Assembly: GCA_002401365.1 (NCBI GenBank) | Contig: NVSW01000045.1 | Coordinates: 1-5,724, forward strand | DNA from: Piscirickettsiaceae bacterium | GTDB taxonomy: Bacteria; Pseudomonadota; Gammaproteobacteria; Methylococcales; Cycloclasticaceae | DNA length: 5,724 bases | Reading direction: 5' to 3' | Part shown: in pieces, positions 1 through 5,423 of the stretch | Position numbering within the stretch: the stretch's first letter is position 1 | Layout of the letters: each line of letters starts with the position of its first letter | Notes under the pieces: model-generated | What the model was told of the DNA's origin: nothing | Seen by the model: the letters and a program-made list of their open reading frames with translations, nothing else | Database searches by the model: none | Translations under genes and position numbers: made by a program

Positions 1-26
1 TCTTGTAAATTATGACTCTTGGACAT
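1..26 (-). CDS. hfq: Hfq RNA chaperone, N-terminal fragment (cut by window edge)
   Basis: Only the first eight complete codons are visible, reading MSKSHNLQ followed by GA, so residue 9 is Asp or Glu. This matches the start of gammaproteobacterial Hfq proteins, which typically begin MSKG-x-x-LQDP or MAKG-x-x-LQDP. Hfq is the hexameric Sm-like chaperone that pairs small RNAs with mRNAs. The start is firmly supported: a near-perfect Shine-Dalgarno AAGGAGA (bases 39 to 33 on the minus strand) lies six bases before the ATG at 26. The usual gammaproteobacterial neighbour upstream of hfq is miaA. Here the upstream side holds a leader, a palindromic element and a toxin-antitoxin pair instead. The identity rests on very few residues, so another protein with a similar start cannot be excluded. 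Confidence 0.72.
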
Positions 27-32
27 CTTATA

Positions 33-51
33 TCTCCTTGTTTTTTTTATT
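33..51 (-). promoter_or_regulatory. hfq ribosome binding site joined to an ARN-repeat tract
   Basis: Read on the minus strand, bases 51 to 37 are AAT AAA AAA AAC AAG, five consecutive A-R-N triplets. The last one forms the start of the Shine-Dalgarno AAGGAGA (39 to 33). ARN repeats are the known ligand of the distal face of Hfq in proteobacteria, and E. coli Hfq is known to repress its own translation by binding its 5' leader. The tract is directly visible; its use as an autoregulatory Hfq site is inference. Confidence 0.5.
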
Positions 52-74
52 AATACAATCCCTTCCTTTGACCA

Positions 75-111
75 CATCGCGTCCTTGTATATTGCGATGC
101 AACAAATTATA
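75..111 (-). promoter_or_regulatory. Candidate hfq promoter -10 and leader stem
   Basis: A perfect TATAAT is read on the minus strand at 111 to 106, which would start an hfq transcript near base 99 with a leader of about 70 bases. At the best spacing the -35 position reads TAGGTT, a poor match, so the promoter would need an activator or is not the main one. Inside the predicted leader, CATCGC (75-80) and GCGATG (94-99) are perfect complements that can form a 6-bp stem with a 13-base loop. No terminator is visible upstream, so read-through from the toxin-antitoxin pair is also possible. Confidence 0.4.
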
Positions 112-130
112 CGCCTATTACACACCTAAA

Positions 131-143
131 CCTAGGATTATCC
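131..143. repeat. Overlapping short palindromes CCTAGG and GGATTATCC
   Basis: CCTAGG (131-136) is a perfect 6-base palindrome and shares two bases with GGATTATCC (135-143), a GGAT/ATCC palindrome around one central T. They sit six bases before the terminal-repeat-like GAGACCTTTGCACGA (149-163), so they may belong to the flank or target of the neighbouring element. They could also be an operator upstream of the hfq -10. No function can be assigned. Confidence 0.3.
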
Positions 144-148
144 ATATT

Positions 149-300
149 GAGACCTTTGCACGATTGTTCTTTTGCCCTCTGGCGGCGTTAAAAATGTACT
201 CAATAGGTCATTTATAACGCATAAACTCTCTCTTTCCGTGCATTTTTGCCTCGCCTAATGCGCCTACTGTTGGTGCCAAAGACCAAAATTCCGGCTCGTT
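149..300. mobile_element. Palindromic intergenic element or insertion-sequence end remnant
   Basis: The stretch begins with GAGACCTTTGCACGA (149-163), which resembles the terminal inverted repeats of some IS5-family elements. No reverse-complement partner is seen in the window. It contains a large imperfect palindrome: bases 190-199 (AAAAATGTAC) pair with 238-247 (GTGCATTTTT) with one G-T pair, extended outward by GGCG (181-184) against CGCC (252-255). The centre is a small TTTAT (211-215) / ATAAA (221-225) hairpin with a 5-base loop. No transposase is present. A non-autonomous repeat, a decayed insertion sequence end and a chance structured region are all possible; the palindrome is certain, the classification is not. 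The right boundary near 300 is a guess based on where the toxin coding sequence stops. Confidence 0.4.
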
Positions 301-308
301 CAATGAAC

Positions 309-569
309 TCATCTATAAAAATGCTCATGTGAGCCATGACTAATTAACGTTAACAGCAACCTGCTGTCTAAATACTCATAAGCTAACAAATAAAGGTTAG
401 CCTTTAGCTTGTATTTAAAGATCTGTATTCCAGCCAAATCCCCGACCTTCATTTCACCAACAGACGGATCCTTAATAATTTGTTTAATTGCTTTATCTAG
501 AGCGGACTTTTCTGCTTTGTGCAGCTTTTTAGTTTGACGTTTAAAGGTGCCCGTTTGTTGAACAATCAC
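309..569 (-). CDS. Type II toxin of the RelE/ParE superfamily
   Basis: This 86-residue basic protein has the layout of small RelE/ParE-fold toxins: an N-terminal helix pair rich in Lys (residues 8-35), the conserved block GDLAGIQIFKYK (43-54), the strand LLAYEY (61-66) and the C-terminal motif LTLISHGSHEHFYR (73-86). RelE-like members cleave mRNA at the ribosome and ParE-like members poison DNA gyrase; the sequence does not decide which applies. It starts with GTG at 569, overlapping the antitoxin stop as GTGA. It has no clear ribosome binding site of its own, which suggests translational coupling behind the antitoxin. As I recall the family, members usually continue a few residues beyond FYR (for example FYRDLK), so this copy may be trimmed at its C-terminus where the palindromic element begins. 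Assignment to the superfamily is strong; activity is unknown. Confidence 0.85.
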   Translation of the reverse strand: MIVQQTGTFKRQTKKLHKAEKSALDKAIKQIIKDPSVGEMKVGDLAGIQIFKYKLKANLYLLAYEYLDSRLLLTLISHGSHEHFYR

Positions 570-784
570 CCGAACTGATACACGGACACATCACCCGCCT
601 TGCTCTCTTCAATACCGATTAGCAGCCCTTTAATAAAACTTAGTGGTAAGTCAGGGTTTTCTTCAGCCATTTTACCAAGTCTAGCCCAATATTCTATCTG
701 TTTAGGCGTGCTACGGTGTTGTGCTTTTCCGTTAACAGCGGCATCACGAATAAGCTCATCTGATAATTTAATGGCTTTTGACAT
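566..784 (-). CDS. ParD-like antitoxin of a type II toxin-antitoxin pair
   Basis: This 72-residue protein begins MSKAIKLSDELIRDAA and contains the conserved HRSTPKQIEYWARLGKMAEENPDL core (residues about 23-46) typical of the ParD-like antitoxin family. Residues 3-40 fit a ribbon-helix-helix: a short strand KAIKLS, a first helix, then a second helix beginning at TPKQ. Such antitoxins bind their own promoter as dimers and neutralise the downstream toxin through a C-terminal tail. A GTG at 787 is immediately followed by the ATG at 784. I prefer the ATG because the Shine-Dalgarno core GAGG (794 to 791) lies six bases before it and only three before the GTG. The stop overlaps the toxin start by four bases. 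Antitoxin-first order and the inverted repeats around the promoter fit autoregulation. Confidence 0.87.
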   Translation of the reverse strand: MSKAIKLSDELIRDAAVNGKAQHRSTPKQIEYWARLGKMAEENPDLPLSFIKGLLIGIEESKAGDVSVYQFG

Positions 785-787
785 CAC

Positions 788-794
788 TCACCTC
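788..794 (-). promoter_or_regulatory. Antitoxin ribosome binding site
   Basis: The minus strand reads GAGGTGA from 794 to 788. Its GAGG core is six bases before the ATG at 784. It is the only strong Shine-Dalgarno sequence for the two-gene unit, which supports initiation at the antitoxin followed by coupled translation of the toxin. Confidence 0.7.
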
Positions 795-807
795 TAAAGA
801 ACTAAAA

Positions 808-847
808 GAAACCTAATTATAAGCTAAAGGTTTCAAAATAAAACCTA
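808..847 (-). promoter_or_regulatory. Toxin-antitoxin promoter -10 box with inverted-repeat operator
   Basis: A perfect TATAAT is read on the minus strand at 821 to 816, about 32 bases before the antitoxin ATG. It lies inside a perfect 7-bp inverted repeat: GAAACCT (808-814) and AGGTTTC (828-834). A third half-site, AAACCTA (841-847), repeats the AAACCTA of 809-815 in the same orientation. No good -35 hexamer is found at normal spacing. Ribbon-helix-helix antitoxins commonly bind such repeats around their own promoter. The repeats are visible; their role as the operator is inference. Confidence 0.55.
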
Positions 848-881
848 TTGTAACATTTGATTAGGGCAGACAAATACCGAG

Positions 882-898
882 AAGCCATTATATGGCTT
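882..898 (-). terminator. Hairpin at the 3' end of cysN, possible weak terminator
   Basis: AAGCCAT (882-888) and ATGGCTT (892-898) form a perfect 7-bp stem with a 3-base loop, starting one base after the cysN stop codon in the direction of cysN transcription. On the minus strand it is followed by TTCTCGG rather than a T run, so it is a poor intrinsic terminator and may only protect the mRNA end. Some transcription from cysDN into the toxin-antitoxin pair is therefore possible. Confidence 0.35.
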
Positions 899-2341
899 TT
901 ACAGCAAGTCCTCTATTGAGCGACACCCCCACTCTGGAAAATGCTGTCTAATCAATGCATTCATGTCTTTTTCAAACGCACTGTATTGGCAAGTGGCTGT
1001 TTGTTGGCTCGCTTGTGTTGTTGATGCTTGCAAAATCATGCCTGCAGCAAGTGTTGCATGGGTGTATTTATCTATAACGATAAAGCTGCCTGTGCCTTTA
1101 ATATCTGAATAAGCATCAAAAGCGATGGTTTGATTTAATGATAATTGGCAACGGCCTATTTCGTTTAACTGCAGTTCATCAGCGCTTAGTTTTTCTAAAG
1201 TATTAACGTCTATTTTATAATCAACGGCTTTAAATTGACTGGGAATGAGGTTACTGGCACGTTTAATCAGGTATTCAACACCTACTTGCATCGGTTTTTC
1301 ATTCATCCAGACTAACGTGACATCAAATTGGTTTGCTACGTCAGGTATATCGTCTGATTTGACAATCATGTCGCCACGACTGATATCGACTTCATCCTCC
1401 AGCGTTAAGGTCACCGCCATCGGCGCAAACGCTTCTCCAATTTCCATGTTCTCTTCACCAATTGTTGGTTGAATAAGCTGCTTTACGATGGAGGTTTTAT
1501 TGGAGGGCAAAACAGTGACCGCGTCGCCCGCCTTAATGGTACCGGCAGCAATAGTGCCACAAAAACCTCTAAAGTCGAGATGCGGCCGATTGACGTATTG
1601 CACTGGCAAACGGAAGTTTTCTAAGTTCACTGTATCTTCTAGCGGAATGGTATCGAGCAGTTCCATTAACGGCACGCCGGTATTCCACGGCATATTCTCA
1701 CTAGCGTTAACGACGTTGTCGCCGGTTAAGGCAGATACGGGGATAAATACGGGATTAACAATGCCAATCTCTTTAGCGAAAACTTGATACTGCTCTTTAA
1801 TTTCATTAAAACGTTGTTCGCTAAAATCAACCAAATCCATTTTATTTATAGCGACAACGATGTGCTTAATGCCGAGTAAACTTGTAATGTAACTGTGCCG
1901 ACGCGTTTGTGTTTGTACGCCATGTCGCGCATCAATTAATATAATTGCTAAATCCGCCGTTGACGCGCCAGTCGCCATGTTGCGTGTGTATTGCTCATGC
2001 CCCGGGGTGTCGGCAATAATAAATTTGCGTCTATCGGTGGCAAAAAAACGATACGCCACATCTATTGTAATGCCCTGTTCTCTTTCTGATTGAAGCCCAT
2101 CAACCAATAACGCTAAGTCAATTGCCTCGCCAGTTGTGCCGTGTTTTTTGGAGTCTTTGTTGATGGCTGCCAGCTGATCTTCAAAGATCATTTTGCTATC
2201 GTGAAGTAAGCGACCTATTAATGTGCTTTTGCCGTCATCCACACTGCCGCAGGTAATAAAGCGCAGTAGTTCTTTGTTTTCATGCTGGTGAAGGTAGGCT
2301 TCAATATCAGACTCAATAAGGTCATTTTGCTCAACGGCCAT
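899..2341 (-). CDS. cysN: Sulfate adenylyltransferase subunit 1 (ATP sulfurylase GTPase subunit)
   Basis: CysN is the GTPase subunit of the CysD-CysN ATP sulfurylase, which couples GTP hydrolysis to formation of adenosine 5'-phosphosulfate (APS) from ATP and sulfate in the cytoplasm. The 480-residue protein has a complete EF-Tu-like G domain: P-loop GSVDDGKST (32-40), switch I around GITIDVAYR (90-98), DTPGH (111-115), NKMD (166-169) and SAL (203-205). Two beta-barrel domains follow from about residue 245. The C-terminus, ending near FPEWGCRSIEDLL, matches the E. coli-type end, and there is no fused CysC (APS kinase) domain. The ATG at 2341 overlaps the cysD stop by one base (TAATG). A Shine-Dalgarno-like GAGGGG (2355 to 2350) lies eight bases upstream, inside the cysD coding sequence. 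All catalytic motifs look intact. Confidence 0.97.
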   Translation of the reverse strand: MAVEQNDLIESDIEAYLHQHENKELLRFITCGSVDDGKSTLIGRLLHDSKMIFEDQLAAINKDSKKHGTTGEAIDLALLVDGLQSEREQGITIDVAYRFFATDRRKFIIADTPGHEQYTRNMATGASTADLAIILIDARHGVQTQTRRHSYITSLLGIKHIVVAINKMDLVDFSEQRFNEIKEQYQVFAKEIGIVNPVFIPVSALTGDNVVNASENMPWNTGVPLMELLDTIPLEDTVNLENFRLPVQYVNRPHLDFRGFCGTIAAGTIKAGDAVTVLPSNKTSIVKQLIQPTIGEENMEIGEAFAPMAVTLTLEDEVDISRGDMIVKSDDIPDVANQFDVTLVWMNEKPMQVGVEYLIKRASNLIPSQFKAVDYKIDVNTLEKLSADELQLNEIGRCQLSLNQTIAFDAYSDIKGTGSFIVIDKYTHATLAAGMILQASTTQASQQTATCQYSAFEKDMNALIRQHFPEWGCRSIEDLL

Positions 2342-3255
2342 TAGAAGTACCCCTCAATTTTTTTCTTTTCCATGGAGCCCGATTCATCGTGATCAATCAA
2401 TCGGCCTTGGCGTTCGGATACTTTAGTCAGCAACATTTCCTGAATGATGTCTGGCAATGTTTCGGCTTCTGACGACACAGCACCTGTCAGCGGATAACAA
2501 CCTAACGTTCTAAAGCGTACTTTTTCCATAACGGCTGTAGCACGTAACTGTTCTGGCATACGGTCATCATCCACCATTATTTTAGTACCGCCGTATTCAA
2601 CCACTAGGCGCTCTTTAGCGAAATACAAATCTGGAATAGGAATGCTTTCTAAATAAATATATTGCCAAATATCAAGCTCCGTCCAATTGGATAATGGAAA
2701 CACACGAATAGACTCACCCTGTTGATGACGCCCGTTGTATATATCCCATAATTCAGGCCGTTGGTTTTTGGGATCCCAGCGGTGGTTTTTATTACGGAAA
2801 GAGTAAATACGTTCTTTAGCGCGTGATTTTTCTTCATCACGTCTAGCACCGCCAAACACCGCATCGTATTCGTACAAATCAAGCATTTTCCGAAGGCCTT
2901 CTGTCTTCATAATATCCGTGTGCATGGATGAGCCATGCTCAAAGGGGGAAATATTTAATTCCTTTCCCTTTGGATTGGTATAAACAATCAACTCCATACC
3001 GACGTCTTTTGCACGTTGATCGCGAAAGGTAATCATTTCCTTAAATTTCCATGTCGTATCCACATGAACTAGAGGAAACGGCGGTTTAGCAGGGTTAAAT
3101 GCCTTTTGTGCAAGTTGCAGCATGACTGAAGAGTCTTTGCCTACACTATATAACATGGCAGGATTATCAAATTCCGCCACCACTTCCCGCATAATATGAA
3201 TGGACTCAGCTTCTAAGCGCTTTAAATGAGTGAGTTGTTTTTTGCTTATAACCAT
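2341..3255 (-). CDS. cysD: Sulfate adenylyltransferase subunit 2 (ATP sulfurylase catalytic subunit)
   Basis: CysD is the ATP-pyrophosphatase-type subunit that adenylates sulfate, working as a complex with CysN at the entry of assimilatory sulfate reduction. The 304-residue length is close to E. coli CysD (302). The PP-loop SVGKDSS is at residues 37-43, the family signature GGARRDEEK at 135-143 with the adjoining SRAKERIYSFR, and the conserved RFRTLGCYPLTGAV at 247-260. It ends with the typical SMEKKK..GYF. The ATG at 3255 is chosen because the conserved LTHLKRLEAESIHI block begins at residue 8 and the next in-frame Met is inside that conserved region. No clear Shine-Dalgarno precedes this ATG. 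It is the first gene of a cysD-cysN operon that reads away from coq7; cysC and cysH are not in the window. Confidence 0.97.
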   Translation of the reverse strand: MVISKKQLTHLKRLEAESIHIMREVVAEFDNPAMLYSVGKDSSVMLQLAQKAFNPAKPPFPLVHVDTTWKFKEMITFRDQRAKDVGMELIVYTNPKGKELNISPFEHGSSMHTDIMKTEGLRKMLDLYEYDAVFGGARRDEEKSRAKERIYSFRNKNHRWDPKNQRPELWDIYNGRHQQGESIRVFPLSNWTELDIWQYIYLESIPIPDLYFAKERLVVEYGGTKIMVDDDRMPEQLRATAVMEKVRFRTLGCYPLTGAVSSEAETLPDIIQEMLLTKVSERQGRLIDHDESGSMEKKKIEGYF

Positions 3256-3288
3256 AACGAATAAAATAACTTTTTTATATAATACTTA

Positions 3289-3316
3289 ATTATATAGGAT
3301 TTATAACTACTTTCAC
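3289..3316 (-). promoter_or_regulatory. Candidate cysDN promoter
   Basis: On the minus strand GTGAAA (3316 to 3311, four of six matches to the -35 consensus) is followed after 16 bases by a perfect TATAAT (3294 to 3289). A transcript from here would have a leader of about 27 bases before the cysD ATG. Cysteine-pathway genes in gammaproteobacteria are usually activated by CysB, which could compensate for the weak -35; no CysB site can be recognised by eye. Confidence 0.42.
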
Positions 3317-3393
3317 CAGCGGCCTAGGCTCATTTTAAGCGTTTTATTCCAAAAAAGCTGAAAATTGCCATCAAAATATAGGCGTTAAGTAAC

Positions 3394-3429
3394 GTTAAAT
3401 TTAACACAGTGGCAAACTTGCAGTATTAT
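3394..3429 (+). promoter_or_regulatory. coq7-bioA promoter with palindrome over the -35 box
   Basis: TTAACA (3401-3406, five of six to consensus) and TATTAT (3424-3429, five of six) are separated by exactly 17 bases, a good sigma-70-type promoter. It would start transcription near 3436, about 23 bases before the coq7 ATG at 3459. The perfect 12-base palindrome GTTAAATTTAAC (3394-3405) covers five of the six bases of the -35 box and is a possible repressor site. The promoter is a strong pattern match; the operator role is inference. Confidence 0.6.
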
Positions 3430-3458
3430 TACAGTAACAACAACTATTGGCTATCTTC

Positions 3459-4100
3459 ATGCAAAGAGCTTATTCACCTGCCGACACCCTAATTGACCAC
3501 GCCGACCGCATATTACGCACCTTATCAGGCCATGCTAAAACAACGGGGCGAGCAAACCCGTCAAGTGCCGTAAATGATGTTGATTTAACAGCTGACGAAA
3601 CCAAACTATCCGCGCAATTAATGCGCGTAAATCACGCCGGTGAAGTAGCTGCACAAGCCTTATACCAAGGGCAAGCACTCACTGCAAAAGACAAGGTTAT
3701 TCAAGAAAAATTAAAACAAGCTGCTGAGGAAGAAAACGACCACCTAGCTTGGTGTAAAAAGCGCGTAAATGAACTGGGCGAACAAACGAGCGTTTTTGAC
3801 CCCTTGTGGTACGCTGGCTCATTAACAATTGGTGCCATAGCCGGACTGGCTGGTGATAAATGGAACTTAGGCTTTCTTGCTGAAACCGAAAGGCAGGTTG
3901 TTAACCATATAGAGCAGCATTTAGAAAAACTCCCGGATAATGACGAAAAAACGCGCGCCATTCTTGAACAAATGCATATAGATGAGAATGCACACGCAAC
4001 CACCGCTATCGAAAATGGGGCCGCTGAATTACCGGAACCTATCAAGCAAGGCATGAAACTCGTTTCTAAAATAATGACGAAAACCTCCTATTGGATTTAA
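3459..4100 (+). CDS. coq7: 2-octaprenyl-3-methyl-6-methoxy-1,4-benzoquinol hydroxylase, Coq7 diiron type
   Basis: Coq7 is the membrane-associated diiron monooxygenase that hydroxylates demethoxyubiquinol in the last ring hydroxylation of ubiquinone synthesis; many gammaproteobacteria use it in place of UbiF. From the ATG at 3459 the protein has 213 residues, close to Pseudomonas Coq7 (215). The six expected iron ligands are present: Glu62 in NHAGE, Glu92 and His95 in EENDH, Glu144 in the AETE segment, and Glu176 and His179 in DENAH. Gly/Ala-rich helical segments at about 118-132 fit the membrane-facing surface. A TTG at 3447 would add four residues, but the ATG fits better because homologues begin shortly before the YSP motif and the promoter would put the TTG only about 11 bases into the transcript. 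No Shine-Dalgarno is clear for either. bioA follows after five bases. Confidence 0.96.
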   Translation: MQRAYSPADTLIDHADRILRTLSGHAKTTGRANPSSAVNDVDLTADETKLSAQLMRVNHAGEVAAQALYQGQALTAKDKVIQEKLKQAAEEENDHLAWCKKRVNELGEQTSVFDPLWYAGSLTIGAIAGLAGDKWNLGFLAETERQVVNHIEQHLEKLPDNDEKTRAILEQMHIDENAHATTAIENGAAELPEPIKQGMKLVSKIMTKTSYWI

Positions 4101-4105
4101 CCCCC

Positions 4106-5395
4106 ATGCGACATCATTGGCAGACGCTTATTGAATTTGATAAGCAACACATCTGGCATCCCTATACTAGCTTAAGTCATCCAAGCCCTGTTTTTGCTAT
4201 TGAATCTGCCTCAGGCGTACGCCTTAAACTTGCAGACGGCACTGAACTAATTGATGGCATGTCATCGTGGTGGGCGGCGATTCATGGCTACAACCACCCC
4301 GTGTTAAATACAGCGATTGAACATCAACTCAAATCCATGTCGCACGTTATGTTTGGCGGGCTCACCCACCAGCCTGCCATTGACCTCGCAAAAAAACTCA
4401 TCGATATAACGCACGCTGATTTGCAACACGTTTTCTTCGCAGATTCCGGCTCTGTATCCGTTGAAGTAGCGATTAAAATGGCCATTCAATATTGGGCATC
4501 GCAAAACAGACCCGAGAAACAACGCTTACTTACCATCAAAAATGGCTATCACGGTGACACCTTTGGCGCGATGGCCGTGTGCGATCCCGATAACGGTATG
4601 CACCATTTATTCAACAACCTTCTTGCCAAACATCTATTCGCTCAAAGCCCTGATTGCTCTAATAACGAACACGCCGATAAAGCCGCGATTAAAGAGTTTG
4701 AGGGGCTTTTAAAAGACAACGTATCATCGATTGCTGCCGTTATTCTAGAACCCCTTGTACAAGGCGCAGGCGGCATGCGTTTTTATAGCGCCGCTTATCT
4801 TAAAAAAATTCGTGAACTGTGCGATGAATACAACGTATTGCTGATACTGGATGAAATTGCCACCGGCTTTGGCCGTACAGGCACCTTATTTGCGTATGAA
4901 CAAGCAGACATTGCGCCCGATATTTTATGTGTGGGCAAAGCGCTTACGGGTGGCTACTTGAGTTTAGCCGCCACCCTTTGCTCTAGCAAAGTAGCTAACG
5001 GTATTGGAGACGGCGAATACCCCACGTTAATGCACGGCCCTACATTTATGGCAAACCCTCTCGCGTGTGCGGTAGCTAATGCCAGCCTAGACTTATTGCT
5101 TAACTCACCTTGGCAAAAAGCCGTAACACGCATTGAGCAACAACTAAGTTCGGAGCTTGAAGCATGTCGCTCATTAAGCGCTGTTAAAGATGTTCGCGTA
5201 AAAGGTGCCATAGGTGTTATTGAACTACATAAACCAGTTGATATTCACTGGATGCAACCACGCTTTGTAGAGCTTGGCGTTTGGGTCAGGCCATTTTCCA
5301 ACTTAGTTTATGTTATGCCGCCTTATATTATTGAGGAAAGCGATTTAACTTGTGTAACAGCTGCCATGAAACAGGTTGTATCGGAGATTAACTAG
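4106..5395 (+). CDS. bioA: Adenosylmethionine-8-amino-7-oxononanoate aminotransferase
   Basis: BioA transfers the amino group of S-adenosylmethionine to 8-amino-7-oxononanoate to make 7,8-diaminopelargonate, the third-from-last... precursor leading to dethiobiotin and biotin; it is a cytoplasmic PLP enzyme of the class III aminotransferase fold. The protein closely parallels E. coli BioA. It has HIWHPYTS with substrate-binding Tyr20, SSWWAAIHGYNHP with Trp55-Trp56, NGYHGDTFGAM with Tyr148, LDEIATGFGRTG with Asp249, GKALTGG with the Schiff-base Lys278, HGPTFMANPLAC, and Arg395 in GVWVRPF. The ATG at 4106 gives 429 residues, the same length as the E. coli enzyme. A TTG at 4091 inside the end of coq7 would add five residues but has no ribosome binding site. 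The gene starts five bases after coq7, so the two are probably one operon. The rest of the biotin genes are not here. Confidence 0.97.
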   Translation: MRHHWQTLIEFDKQHIWHPYTSLSHPSPVFAIESASGVRLKLADGTELIDGMSSWWAAIHGYNHPVLNTAIEHQLKSMSHVMFGGLTHQPAIDLAKKLIDITHADLQHVFFADSGSVSVEVAIKMAIQYWASQNRPEKQRLLTIKNGYHGDTFGAMAVCDPDNGMHHLFNNLLAKHLFAQSPDCSNNEHADKAAIKEFEGLLKDNVSSIAAVILEPLVQGAGGMRFYSAAYLKKIRELCDEYNVLLILDEIATGFGRTGTLFAYEQADIAPDILCVGKALTGGYLSLAATLCSSKVANGIGDGEYPTLMHGPTFMANPLACAVANASLDLLLNSPWQKAVTRIEQQLSSELEACRSLSAVKDVRVKGAIGVIELHKPVDIHWMQPRFVELGVWVRPFSNLVYVMPPYIIEESDLTCVTAAMKQVVSEIN

Positions 5396-5423
5396 CTTTC
5401 GATGAAATTAAACTCCCCTTATC

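Noticed and set aside
181..257. The palindrome next to the toxin as an integron attC site
   Set aside because: Toxin-antitoxin cassettes are common in integrons, but the RYYYAAC and GTTRRRY core sites expected at the outer ends are not present here.
600..797. Plus-strand ORF of 65 codons opposite the antitoxin gene
   Set aside because: It is the antisense reading of the well-supported antitoxin gene, has no family resemblance and no ribosome binding site.
1245..1787. Two plus-strand ORFs of 75 and 99 codons inside cysN
   Set aside because: They are antisense shadows of an intact cysN with all GTPase motifs; the translations show no domain character.
2649..2882. Minus-strand ORF of 77 codons inside cysD
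   Set aside because: It lies out of frame within the conserved CysD coding region and overlaps its signature motif; a shadow frame.
3322..3329. Palindrome GCCTAGGC in the cysD-coq7 divergent region as an operator
   Set aside because: Only eight bases, upstream of the predicted -35 of cysDN and far from that of coq7; too short to support a claim alone.
3701..4054. 117-codon minus-strand ORF across coq7
   Set aside because: Its Ser/Cys-rich translation is the antisense reading of coq7, whose iron ligands are all intact on the plus strand.
4091..4105. TTG start for bioA inside coq7
   Set aside because: There is no ribosome binding site before it, and the ATG five codons later gives the exact E. 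coli length with the conserved start of the alignment retained.
4304..5211. Two minus-strand ORFs inside bioA
   Set aside because: Antisense shadows of an intact bioA without independent start signals or recognisable motifs.
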